From NCBI GenBank assembly GCA_963210315.1, contig OY723280.1:1364001-1428000 (forward strand): 64,000 nucleotides of DNA. Direction: 5' to 3'. The notes beneath the pieces were generated by a model, which made no database searches, was not told where the DNA came from, and saw nothing but the letters and a program-made list of their open reading frames with translations. The position numbers were made by a program, and so were the translations under genes. Shown here in pieces: positions 42,216 to 52,287 of this stretch. This stretch comes from Rhynchopus euleeides (lineage: Eukaryota > Euglenozoa > Diplonemea > Diplonemida > Diplonemidae). Position 1 is the first letter of the stretch, and each line of letters opens with the position of its first letter.

Positions 42216-44032
42216 ATGTCGGGCAGCCCTCTCGGGATCCCTGCCCATGCCTCTGCCCTTGTTAGCCTGCAGTATGGGGACACCGCGCTGAAGGAGGGGC
42301 AGTATGCTGGGGACGAGATACACCTCCGCATGGGGGGTGAAGGCGTCTTCCTGAGGGTCGCCACACGCGATGTGCTGTGGATGAGCGAGAAGGGGAGCAC
42401 CTTCCTCCGCGGGAAAGGGTTTGTGACGTGGTGCATCCACGAGCGGTGTGGAAAGGACTGCGGGTCGAGATACGCCGAGGGGGTCGGCAGGAACGGGTGC
42501 TCCTACGCACACATCAGCGACCCCGATGTGCTGGCGGCTGCAAAACACCTCCTCGCAGAGAAACACCCATCCCTCCTCAGCATCGTGGAGCAGAAGAGCG
42601 ACATCCTCACCTGCATCCCGGAGGGCAGGTGGGACCCTGCAGCCCAGCCGCTCAGCAGCATCCTCACAACGGTGCTGACCACCTCCCCGACGCAGTCCAA
42701 CCCCTCAACCACCCTCCTCTCTGCTGTCCTGTCCTCCTTCTCCCAGGTCCCGGAGCTGGATACCTGTCCACTCATCATTGTCTGCGATGGGCAGCATATT
42801 ATCGAGAGCCCCTCCGATGCGGCAGCTGGGGAAGGTGGAGGAGGAGGTGGTGGGGGTGGTGGTGGCGACCCAGCCCCCGATTCAGGGATGAGGGCGAAGA
42901 CGCGGCTCGGGTTTAAGAGGGGGTGTGTCACCCGGTCTGCAGCGGAGCGGTATGAACAGTATAAGCGAAATATACACGACATTGCTCTGGCTCGGTCGGA
43001 GCGGGGGTTTCCGACGGAGGTGTTGGAGCTGGGGGAGCGGCAGGGGTTTGGCTGGGCGGTGAGGGCGGCCATATCGGCGAAGGTGAGGACGAAGTACACC
43101 ATGGTGGTGCAGCACGACCGATATTTCGAGCAACCGGTGCCCATCGGGAACATCATGCGTCTGATGGAGGGGCTGCCGGAGGACGGGGAGGGGACAGGGC
43201 CTGCCGGCGGGGTGCACCAGCAGCCCTTCCCTGTGGTGTATCTGCTGAACTCCAGCATGCGGCATCACCTGAAGCGTGTCCGCAGCAGGGTTCCGAACCT
43301 GCCAGAGCCGGACTCTTGGGATTCAGACTTTTTCAAGCCGAAAACCTACCGGGACCTCACGGTCCTGCCGTGCCTGGCGTGGCTAGACTGTATGTGCCTA
43401 TGTTCCCAGCTATTCCATTTCAGACAGCGCCCCGCTGGATGCACCTGAGGGGGGTGTGGGGTGGTGTGTCGGCCCATATTTGTGTTCCGAGTTTGGGGGT
43501 ATCTTTTTGTTTTGTGGCGGCGCCGTGGCCAAACCGTTCCCCTAACGGCACACACCACAGCCACGCACATCGCCCTGACGTCGCATCTGATCAAGTTTGT
43601 CTTCGGCAGGCGTGGCGTGCCTGCGGAGTCGGGTGTGCCCATCCGGAAGGGGGATTTCCCCGAGGACCGCCTCAACCAGGCACAGATGAAGGCGTTGCGC
43701 GATGAGGGCTTTGCAGCACACCGGCGGTACGGGACATGGTACATCACGGCTGACAGACCACACGTATGCCAGAGAGTGATGTGTGTGTTGTGTGGAGATC
43801 ACACCAAAAGCTGGATGTGCTCAGGTTATAAATAACGCGAAAGGAGTTCCCACCACCACCCACACCATAGGTGCGCCACCTCAGCGGGAGGGTCTTCATG
43901 GAGGAAGGAACCTCCGGCGAACGCGCCCGCACCCTGCTGGAGCAACTCGCCTCCGCATCAGGCGATGAGGACGACGAGGACGCTGACGAGGATGACGAGC
44001 AGGCAGGCGGGGCGGTGGGCTGTGCTCCTTGA
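42216..44032 (+). CDS. CCCH-type finger protein with possible glycosyltransferase-like domain (3 exons)
   Basis: Exons are 42216-43389, 43561-43763 and 43871-44032; donors GTATGT and GTATGC, acceptors CACAG and CATAG; phases fit, 512 aa. Residues 73-99 form a Cys/His cluster (C78-x3-C82-x12-C95-x3-H99). After a poly-Gly spacer (206-217) comes RSAAERYEQYKRNIHDIA, FPTEVLELGERQGFGWAVRA and TKYTMVVQHDRYF (~293-304). LIIVCDG plus a later HDR motif resembles a GT-A-fold nucleotide-sugar transferase, with conserved helix and metal-site-like spacing, but I cannot name the family. The C-terminus is an acidic Asp/Glu tail. The second intron contains a copy of the GGAGATCACACC dispersed repeat. Splicing rests on frame logic only. 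Confidence 0.7.
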
Positions 44033-44164
44033 TTGACGTGCCGCCCCGCCCCACCCGACCCCCCTCCACGCCAGGCAAACCAACCGTTCAGATCGCTCAA
44101 AACCCTTGCCTCACGAGCTTTGCAGCCCCAGTAGGGGGGAGGGGTGGGGACGGGGGGGGGGGTA

Positions 44165-45685
44165 GGGGTGGTCTTAAGCTGTTAACCTGGCCAATTTTTC
44201 ACCATCGGCGTCTGGGGGTCAAAAACGTCACCAAACCTGAAAATATGACCCCTGGGACCCCAGAAACACAATTCCGCCCGGTTTTGGGCACTTTTGAGCA
44301 CTTCTGAGCAGTTTAGTCGTGTTCCGGAAAAATGTACCACAAAGCTGTACCTCAGCCCCCCCCTGGGCAGAAGGCAGAATCGCAAACCATCATGTCTCGC
44401 ACTGATCCAGTGAGCGGTGTTGCCAACCGTGCTGCCCGACGATACGTGGGGTCAAAAGTGCAACATGACAACACCTTGTTTGCGGTGTGACATGCGAGAC
44501 AGTAGAGAAGTATCACCAGAAACAAGGGGTCATAGGTACTAGAGGAGGGGCATGTTTCCAGCCCCTTCAGACCTTCAGGCGCATCGGTTGCATCTCTACT
44601 CGATGCGGGACATTCGCTGATCGGACTGGTATAGTGCATCAACTGTCGGCATATCGAGGAACAGAGGAGCACTGTGCCACTTGCGAAATCACTTGTGTCA
44701 GAATCTGTGTGCACATGTTCTTCCCAGTGACAGTGATAGTGGCAGTGAGCCATCCGATGACCATGAAGAAGGGGGCATGGACTGGTATCAGACATCAGCA
44801 GTGCACCGAAGACGGCCCCCTTATGGTTGTATGAAAGGCTGAAGACTACAATGTCAAAGTTCAAGCCGTACAACAAGGACGAGGGGGCGCAACTCGGCTG
44901 TCCAGGCAGCTCACACACGAACGGGCAGAGTCCCCCACACTTCTGCCATAGCCCACATCCAAAGCACACTCGGTGCCTTTGATTTCCAGGCACAGTTCGA
45001 TCCGTGTGGTGTGTTCACACAGATCCCATGGTTGGCATATCCAGTGGTTGCGGCAGTCCCTCCTGCGCACCTGGGTATACTCCGTTGTTCAACGTACCGC
45101 ATAGTCTGACGGCTGCACGGCTCCCCAGCGTCTTTTGTGTTCAGTTGTGTGCATCGAGTGGGAAGCCACCACAATGCCCTCCCCACCCTCCCGTTCTGTT
45201 TCCCACTAATACACGTTGAGGCCTTCGCTCTGGGGTGGCCAGGCGGCGGCCCGCCCTCTGGCGATTATGTCTATGTGGCACTACCTGTACCAACCTGTGG
45301 CCGTATAGTTGTACCATCTTCAGCCAAAGAAAATTGTCATGAGAGCACGGCCTTCTGTGTCTCTTGCCGCTGAAGGTGAGTGGTTGTTCCTCGTACGCAC
45401 TCGGGCATCTGTGCGAGAGTGCGGAGGTCCACGTCGTGACGGAAGGGCTTGAATCAGCCATTGAGACCTTCTAACTTAGGGTGGTGTGGTACAACTTTGT
45501 GGTACATTTTTTGGAATTGCAAACTAGGTGATTCTGGAGGCTCTAAACCGCCCGAAACCGGGTGCAGATGCATTTCCGGACGTCTGGGGGTCGAATTTTC
45601 AGGTTTGGGTCACTTTTTGGTCCTTGTACGCAAAAGTTTGATTTTTTGGCCAGGTTAACGTTTTTAAAGGGCTTAAGACCACCCC
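44165..45685. mobile_element. TA-flanked inverted-repeat DNA element, same family as 2812-4144
   Basis: Ends GGGGTGGTCTTAAGC at 44165 and GCTTAAGACCACCCC ending at 45685, with TA on both sides (44163-44164, 45686-45687). Subterminal words GTTAACCTGGCCAA and TGTACC...TTTTTTGG are mirrored at both ends, and the latter also occur in the element at 2812. Interior frames (for example minus 44352-44993, Cys-rich) are not recognisable. Confidence 0.75.
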
Positions 45686-45687
45686 TA

Positions 45688-47211
45688 GGCATACAGTGCA
45701 TCCGAATCGGTTATCGGGCATTATCGGATTTTCGGGGAAAATCCCAAATTATCGGATCCGAATCGGACATTATCGGGCATTATCGGACATTATCGGACGA
45801 TTATCGGATGATTATCGGACATTATCGGATATTATCGGATAACCGATAATCATCCGATAATCAGTGTTCGTGTGCGTTGTGGGCACCAGAACACACGCTT
45901 TCCCCTTTTTGTCGATATTTCTGCCTCACGAGAAACCCCCCAGACCCCGCGCTTGATATATTTTTTGAGTTTTAGTGGAGTCGTGCAGCCGCAGCTCATC
46001 AGAGCTGCCAGGTGATTTGCACACTGAGGGTGCACCCGAGGGAGCTCGTCCTGCACCGACCCCCGCTCCACCACCGCGTCGCGCGCTTCCGTCGGGACCA
46101 CCGCGTAGTCAGCGGTACTGGCGCCCTTGTCCTGCAGGTGTCCCTGGGGCGTTGGCTTTCGAAAATCCGGCATTGACTAAATAGCCACGGGGATTGTTGT
46201 AACACTTTCCGGAGGGGGCCACCAGGGGGGTCTGGGGAGCTTCGGGACCAGACCTGTGGCATGTATCTGGAGACTACCTCGTCTTGTGCCTGCGCGATAA
46301 TGCGGAGTCATATCGGGTGATGGAGACCGGACGGCCCTCAGTAGCCTCAGTAAGCTGGACGCAGCAAGCCCACCCAATCTGGATGGGGGGCGCTTCGCGC
46401 GCCAAGCCCTCCCACCATCGAGTCCCGTGCACTTCCCTGCCTGCCACACCACCCCCCTCGGCCCCGTCCCTAGCACCGGGGCATTGTTGGCTGGTGTGCG
46501 CGCGGCACGGGTCATCATCTCCATCGTCGTCGAAAACCAATGACGGGGCCTGTGTTCCTGGGGCGCTGACGAGGCCGAAGGGGTTGACGCCTTGGCTCAG
46601 CCCTTGCACGTTTGGATGAGGGCGTGGTTTTTGACGTAGCGTGAGCCCTCAAGAATGCAGCACAGCTGCACCTACACTTGCGCCGTGGCTGCCTGTCCCC
46701 ATCTATTTCAATGACTGAATCAGTTTCCAGCCTAGTTCCCATGCTTGGATGCTTGGCACGTGGTGCACCCTTCGAGGTGGTCCAGAGAATGCAAAGAGAG
46801 TCTACATGGGGGGTCTGGGGGGCGGAGCCCCCCCAGCCGCCGGAGGCCACGGTAGTGAACACCTGTTCCTTGTGGGGTACAGTTTCTGGACTGTGTCCAG
46901 CTTCCTGAGGTCGAGTATGGGCCACCCCGGGATTTTGGTGCCCCCCCATAATTTTTTTTGCCCCGGTCGAATGGCTCACCTATTCGGCCCCCGGTCGAAT
47001 GGTCGAATGGTGGCCCCCAAAACTTTTTCCAGTTGAATCGACCACCCCGCGCCAGCACTGACCCTGATCAGGCAGAATATTGGTAACATTTTCTGATTGA
47101 AAAACCCACCCAAAAAAATTATCGGATGATTATCGGATCCGATAATCGTCCGATAATCATCCGATAATCGTCCGATAATGTATCGGATCCGATTCGGATG
47201 CACTGTATGCC
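45688..47211. mobile_element. 1.5-kb TA-flanked element with TTATCGG repeat arrays at both ends
   Basis: Inverted termini GGCATACAGTGCATCCGAAT at 45688 and the mirror ending at 47211, flanked by TA (45686-45687 and 47212-47213). The first ~180 bp and last ~110 bp are arrays of TTATCGGA/TCCGATAA words in both orientations. The left TA is the same TA that ends the preceding element. There is no intact coding frame; it contains one copy of the GC-hairpin repeat (46803-46872). Confidence 0.8.
46803..46872 (-). repeat. GC-hairpin dispersed repeat, copy 1
   Basis: On the minus strand: CACTACCGTGGCCTCCGGCG then GCTGGGGGGGCTCCGCCCCC and CAGACCCCCC. It forms a strong GGGGGCTCCGCCCCC hairpin. Two further copies in the other orientation are at 60890 and 61110. 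Confidence 0.75.
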
Positions 47212-47213
47212 TA

Positions 47214-47850
47214 GGGGGGGGGGGGTGGTGTAGCGGAGTAGAAGAGCGACTAACCCCGGCTCAACCTGTTGCAGCCCCGGGGCGTGTGCTGTGGGGGGGG
47301 GACTTACCGGGGGAGAGGGGCCGCCTTTCCCTTGCCTGCTGCGGCCTTTCCCCCCCCCCTCCTCCTAGCAACACGGTGTCCCACCTGCTCCCTTCCACCC
47401 TCTCTCTCTCTCTCCCCTCCAAGCCCTCCCCGACCCCCGTTCTCCCCTCGCCCGATCACATCATCCTAGATCTTGGACACACACCCAACCTGCATGGGGG
47501 AGAGAGAGAGAGAGAGAGGGGTGGTGTAGATCTCTTTCTCTCTCTACACATTATCACTGTGTTGTTTTACCTCGGTTTTCTGTCACAGCCCACCTCACCA
47601 CACCACACCCGGTGTGGCAGGGTAGTGGCGGTAGTGTCAGGAAGGGGCGTCACGTCAAAGGGTAGAAGTCAGTGTATGGGGGGGGGGAGGGGTGAGCGGG
47701 AGAGAAAGTCACTCGCAACTGCAAATCAAGTCATCCCCCCCCCCTCTCCCTCCACCCCCCACCCTATCTGCTTGGTGCAGGGTTGCGCTTTGGAGCGCTT
47801 TTGATTCAAAGACAATACAAACGCCCCCCCCCCCCCCCCTCAGAGCCACT
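47214..47850. other. No gene confirmed; possible upstream exon region
   Basis: C-rich and (CT/GA)n-rich sequence left of a transposon that separates it from the gene at 50355. If that gene has a first exon it could lie here; I see no convincing donor. Confidence 0.3.
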
Positions 47851-48116
47851 CAACACGGTGGCCTGGTCAGCTGACTGACCAGGTTTTGACCAGGTCCAAA
47901 TCTGACCAGGTCATGACCAGATCTGACCTGGTCATGACCAGGTATGACCTGGTCATGACCAGGTCATTTTCACCCATTTTAACCGGGGGAACATATTGAG
48001 TGGCCAAACAGGGGGGGCAATTCGCATATTCCGGACTCTCTCCGGCCGTTGTGGAAAGTATGAGTCAAAAGGGTTCAACCATACCCCGAGTCGAGAAAGA
48101 AGTCGAAGCTTGAATC

Positions 48117-49082
48117 ATGTTGGGCACAAGGGAAAAATGGTCAAAATTGGCCCAAAAATACCAAAAAGGAATGAGGCCCCCTGCACCGGGTCCCTCCCCC
48201 TGGTGGTATCCCAAAAAAATGTCGAGGAGGTCTGCATCATCCCAGGCCACGCAGAAGGCGTCGAGCTGTTTCACAGCAGCCTCGCGGCGCTGTTTGAAAA
48301 GCCATCGCACCACCCACTTCGACAAGGAGTGGGGCAGGAAGCTGACACGGAGTGAAGAGGCCGACAAGAAGAAGGCCAGGACACTGCCCGCAGTCTACTC
48401 CATGTGTCTCTGGCAACGCGCGTCGGAGGCGGCATGAAGCGCCTCACGAGCGCCGACAAGAACTCGTCTGAGTACGAGGTGCTGACGGAAGCGGGGTGCT
48501 CGGATGAGGTGCTGGGAACCGATATGAAGAGGCTGCCCACCGCTCAAAGCGCGGTGGGCAGTACTTCTTCGAAGGCAGCTGAAAAACAACTGATCCCGAA
48601 CCCCCCCCCCCCATCACGCAGATCGGGAGGCATTCGATAACAGACGTCCTCCTCTTCTACCGGATCATCGTAGAGGTAGGTCCGGGAGCTGACGTGCCCG
48701 ACGAGCACCCACCTGTCCTCGACGGATCGATCATGACTGTCACGGTCATGAGGGACCTGCCCTACAAGAGCGGGTTCCGAATGGTCTGCACGCCCGAACG
48801 TTTCACATTCCGGATCCGTTCATTGTGGCGGTGGGGGCAACACCACAGGCAACTCAGGGGCAGGGTGTCGTGACCATCGACATCCAGTTGGTGAACGCGG
48901 TGATGAGGCAGGCGGTGGTGACAAAGAAGCCCGACTAGTGGGCGTGCCTCAACGTCGCCGTGAGTGACAACGACAAGGATGCTGACCCCGCTGGACCCGC
49001 TGAACCCGAGCATCCCGATGCAAGCGAGGACGAGGAGGACGAGAGTCCCATCGGCAGTGCCGTAACGGTTGACCACATCTGA
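48117..49082 (+). pseudogene. Degraded gene inside the CACGGTGG element
   Basis: Protein-like stretches in shifting frames: THFDKEWGRKLTRSEEADKK, then MKRLTSADKNSSEYEVLTEA, then ITDVLLFYRIIVEVGPGADV and MTVTVMRDLPYKSGFRMV, and an acidic tail ending SPIGSAVTVDHI. Between them lie stops and frame changes, one at a C run at 48601-48612 and one around 48790. The family is not recognised and no zinc-finger tail like that of the 5896 element is visible. Confidence 0.35.
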
Positions 49083-49099
49083 TTGTGACACTTTTCAAA

Positions 49100-49208
49100 G
49101 GGGGCCTTCGCTCAGAAATGCAGAGAAGTGATGAATGGTGAGCCGCCTCACAACACTGGCTGCAAAGTGACACAGTTTGACACACAGTGGCACAGAGCGA
49201 AGGCCCCC
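49100..49208. repeat. Short inverted-repeat MITE, copy D (nested)
   Basis: GGGGGCCTTCGCTCAGAAAT at the left and AGCGAAGGCCCCC at the right; AAA flanks both sides (49097-49099, 49209-49211), a likely 3-bp target duplication. It is inserted inside the 47854-50300 element and oriented opposite to copy A. Confidence 0.8.
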
Positions 49209-50354
49209 AAAGAGTGTAAAAGAATGGAGAAGGGAGTGCCCTGCCTTGAATGCCTCAGGACCCTCAGGATCCTCAGAACTGCCACCTCTTCGCTCTCTCC
49301 GACGAAGCGTTCGAGAGGGAGAATGAGGAGAGGAAATCGCGGGCCAGGACAACATCTGCTCGTTTCCGGGAGAGAGACCTGATGGTGTTCGAGCTGGCAA
49401 ACATGCCCCCGCGCCAGTTTCGGCAACGACCCCGCAAGAATCTTCGTGTACCCTCTTGCAATACAATGTCATATCGTTGTGCGGGAAGTGCATGACAGCG
49501 GGTCCCGCATGGATGAAAAACTTCGATTCGTTTCGGCACCGTCTCAGGACTCTCGGTAGCAGTCGGGTAACCCCTGTTGTCCGTCAGGTGGATCACCGGG
49601 TGGGGAGAGATCCGGTGTGAGGCACTTGAGTGCGACCAGGTGGGCAGGGAACCTGGCCACCTGTCGGCCCGATCGATTCGCTCGGCAAGTGTTCCGATGG
49701 CTGGTTACTGACTGGCGATGCTGCCTGCAACAAACCGCGTGGTCTCCGTATTTGCCTCTGCGACAAGCAGCCGCCGATCCACACCCAGGATGCGAAGGAC
49801 GGCGTGTTACGCAAGGCAGCACTGGCCTGTGAAGCCGACGACGACAACGAAGATCCCGAAGAAGAGGAAGAAGGAGAAGAATGTGAAGAAGCGGAAGAAG
49901 GCAGAAAGCTGCTGATCATCAAGTTTCGTCGCCGACCCCACCCTCCCCTCCCCCGCCACCCCCCTGCACTGCAGCATTATTGGTAATTTTGGGTCAATTT
50001 TGACCATTTTTCCCTTGTGCCCAACATGATTCAAGCTTCGACTTCTTTCTCGACTCGGGGTATGGTTGAACCCTTTTGACTCATACTTTCCACAACGGCC
50101 GGAGAGAGTCCGGAATATGCGAATTGCCCCCGCTGCTTGGCCACTCAACATGTTCCCCCGGTTAAAATGGGTGAAAATGACCTGGTCATGACCAGGTATG
50201 ACATGGTCATGACCAGGTATGACCTGGTCAATGACCAGGTATGACCTGGTCAAGATTTGACCAGGTTTTGACCTGGTCAGGGTCTGACCAGGCCACCGTG
50301 CAAGGCATTCACCACCAGCACCCCACACAGGAGGTGGGTCGGCCCTATGCAGCC

Positions 50355-51975
50355 ATGGTGACCTCTGCAGCGCAGAGCGATGCGGGGGACCCTTGGCGCG
50401 CCACAGCCACCCGAGGGGGTGCGACTATACGTGGGCCCTCCCCCGCGTCGAGTGATGCCGGCAGTTGCGGCACCACGCTGGACGAGGGGGGCGTGCGGGA
50501 GCTGTGCCAGCAGCGCGACGAGCTGGAGCGGCGCATGGGTGTGCTGCTGCGGCAGCAGCGCGTTCTGGAGCAGCAGATGGCGCAGGTTCCGCACTTCCAG
50601 CCACACCCGCAGCCCGCTCAGCACTACCCGTCCCTCCCACGAGCCACGCAACCCGCTGTCGCTGTGACACCCCACCGCCTGCGCACCCCGCCCGTGCCGC
50701 CTGTGCCGGGGCCTGCGGAGCTGGCTCCCGGCGCACCCATCTTCGACTTGCCTGCGGCAGGAGGCCCGGTGACGCCGAAGAAGGCATCGTTTGCCGACCC
50801 CGTGGTGGTGTCGGCGGCGGCTGCGGTGCGGTCGCCCGCCGTGACGGACTACAGCACCCAGGCACCCCTCCCGTTCTGCGATGCGCCCGGCGCCCTGCCG
50901 GAGCTCATCGATGCGCTGGAGGGCCTGCTGGCAGAGCTGGGCCTGGAGAACGACCTGGCAGACCTGCCGGATATGGTGGACGCGGTGAACGCCGCCTCGG
51001 AGAAGGTGCGCTGCATGCGGCGCAGCGCGGCAGCTATGTCGCCGCCGCGCCCCCCGCCGCCGCCTCCGGCGGCAGCCGGCGTGGAGAAGGCAGACAAGGG
51101 GCGCGAGGCGGAGGTGCGGCTGCTGAAGCACCGCCTGAAGAAGCGGGAGGATGAGATCGCTGCCCTCCGGCGGGTGCATGAGGGCGGTGGCGGCCCCAGC
51201 CCCGCAGGGGCGAGGCTCAGCCCGACGCGGCGGGTGGGGGTGTGTGTGGTGCAGCAGCAGCAGCAGCGGGCCCAGTCCCCCGTGCCCCGCTCCCCCCCGA
51301 GCTGCCCGTCGCCCGACTCTGCGCACCGCGAGGCGGAGCAGCGGCTGGGTGTGCTGGACACACACCTCCAGCAGCTCGACGCGAGGGAGGCTGCGGTGCT
51401 GCGCGAGGTATGTTGTTAGGCGTGAGGGGGCGTGATGGCGGGGTAGTAGGGGCTCCACAAATGCGCACACAACAAGACCACTCCCACCCCCCACCACCAC
51501 CACACCAACACAGAGGGACGACCTGCTGCAGAAGCGCCGCATGACAGAGGATGGACTCGCGCAGCAGGAGAAGGCACTCCGCCGCAGCGAGGACTGGTGG
51601 CATCAGCAGAAGCAGCGGCAGGCGGAGCAGCGCAGGCAGCACGAGGAGTTCCTGCACGCTGCAGCGGCGGAGGGTGCTGGGGAGCCCGGCTGCAGCGCCC
51701 CCTCCCACCGCAGCGGGTCTGCCTGCAGCGTGGACAGCATCGGGAGTGGGGTTGACCTCTCTGCTTATGACAACGTCGTGGCGGAGTCCACGATGCAGTG
51801 CCGCCGCCTGACAGACCGCGTCCAGGGCATGCTTGCGAAGCTCGACGCAGACCTGCTGCGTGTCGACCAGCAGCTGCAGGACCTGCAGCAGCAGCGCACC
51901 CCCCTTGTCTCATCTCGCCTCGAGGCGGTGGCACTCCTTGCGCACCTCGCCTCCCAGCGCGACCCTTCTGTATAA
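50355..51975 (+). CDS. Coiled-coil protein, function unknown (2 exons)
   Basis: Exon 1 is 50355-51407, exon 2 is 51514-51975; GTATGT donor, CACAG acceptor, phase 0; 504 aa. Heptad-rich helices occur at REL...QQRDELERRMGVLLRQQR near the N-terminus, at RLLKHRLKKREDEIAALRR, and over most of exon 2 (LRVDQQLQDLQQQ). Between them are Pro-rich disordered segments (PPRPPPPPPAAAG). No enzymatic domain. The frame is open leftwards through an acceptor-like CCCCACACAG ending at 50330, in phase with GAGGTGGGTCGG, so an upstream exon beyond the transposon is possible. The gene ends 313 bp before the next gene. Confidence 0.7.
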
Positions 51976-52287
51976 CCTAGCCTTTGCGATGTAGATTGAT
52001 GGGATGGCTGGATGGCTGTTCCGGCGGCCAGAGGGGGGGTGGGCGGGGTGTACCGGGTGTGGTGCTAGAGCGGCAGAAGGGCAACCCCGTTAGAGGGGTT
52101 TTAGATCAGCCAGATATGGTGTAGATAGAGAAGTCCCCCCGTCTACCCCAGACCCTTTTCTTCTTCTGTCGGTTTCAGCCTTCAAATTAAAATCGCATTG
52201 CTTGCCACCTCATGCCACCACCCCGCAGTGAGCAGACGGCTCGTCTCGGGCCTGGCCTGTTTTGCCTGAGGGCGCAAGGCAGGGGCA

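Larger units (their letters stand above)
47854..50300. mobile_element. 2.4-kb DNA transposon with CACGGTGG ends and GACCTGGTCA repeat arrays
   Basis: The termini CACGGTGGCCTGGTCAG (47854) and CTGACCAGGCCACCGTG (to 50300) head inverted repeats of about 310 bp, matching through ATATTCCGGACTCTCTCCGG and GGTTCAACCATACCCCGAG. CAA flanks both sides (47851-47853, 50301-50303). The outermost ~100 bp are palindromic GGTCATGACC words. It contains a degraded gene (48117-49082) and a nested MITE (49100-49208). The right end lies 30 bp before a splice-acceptor-like CACACAG and 54 bp before the first ATG of the next gene. Confidence 0.85.

Noticed and set aside
44352..45186. Cys-rich minus-strand frames as a piggyBac-type transposase end
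   Set aside because: No DDD motif, and the flanking TA with GGGG termini does not fit piggyBac (TTAA).
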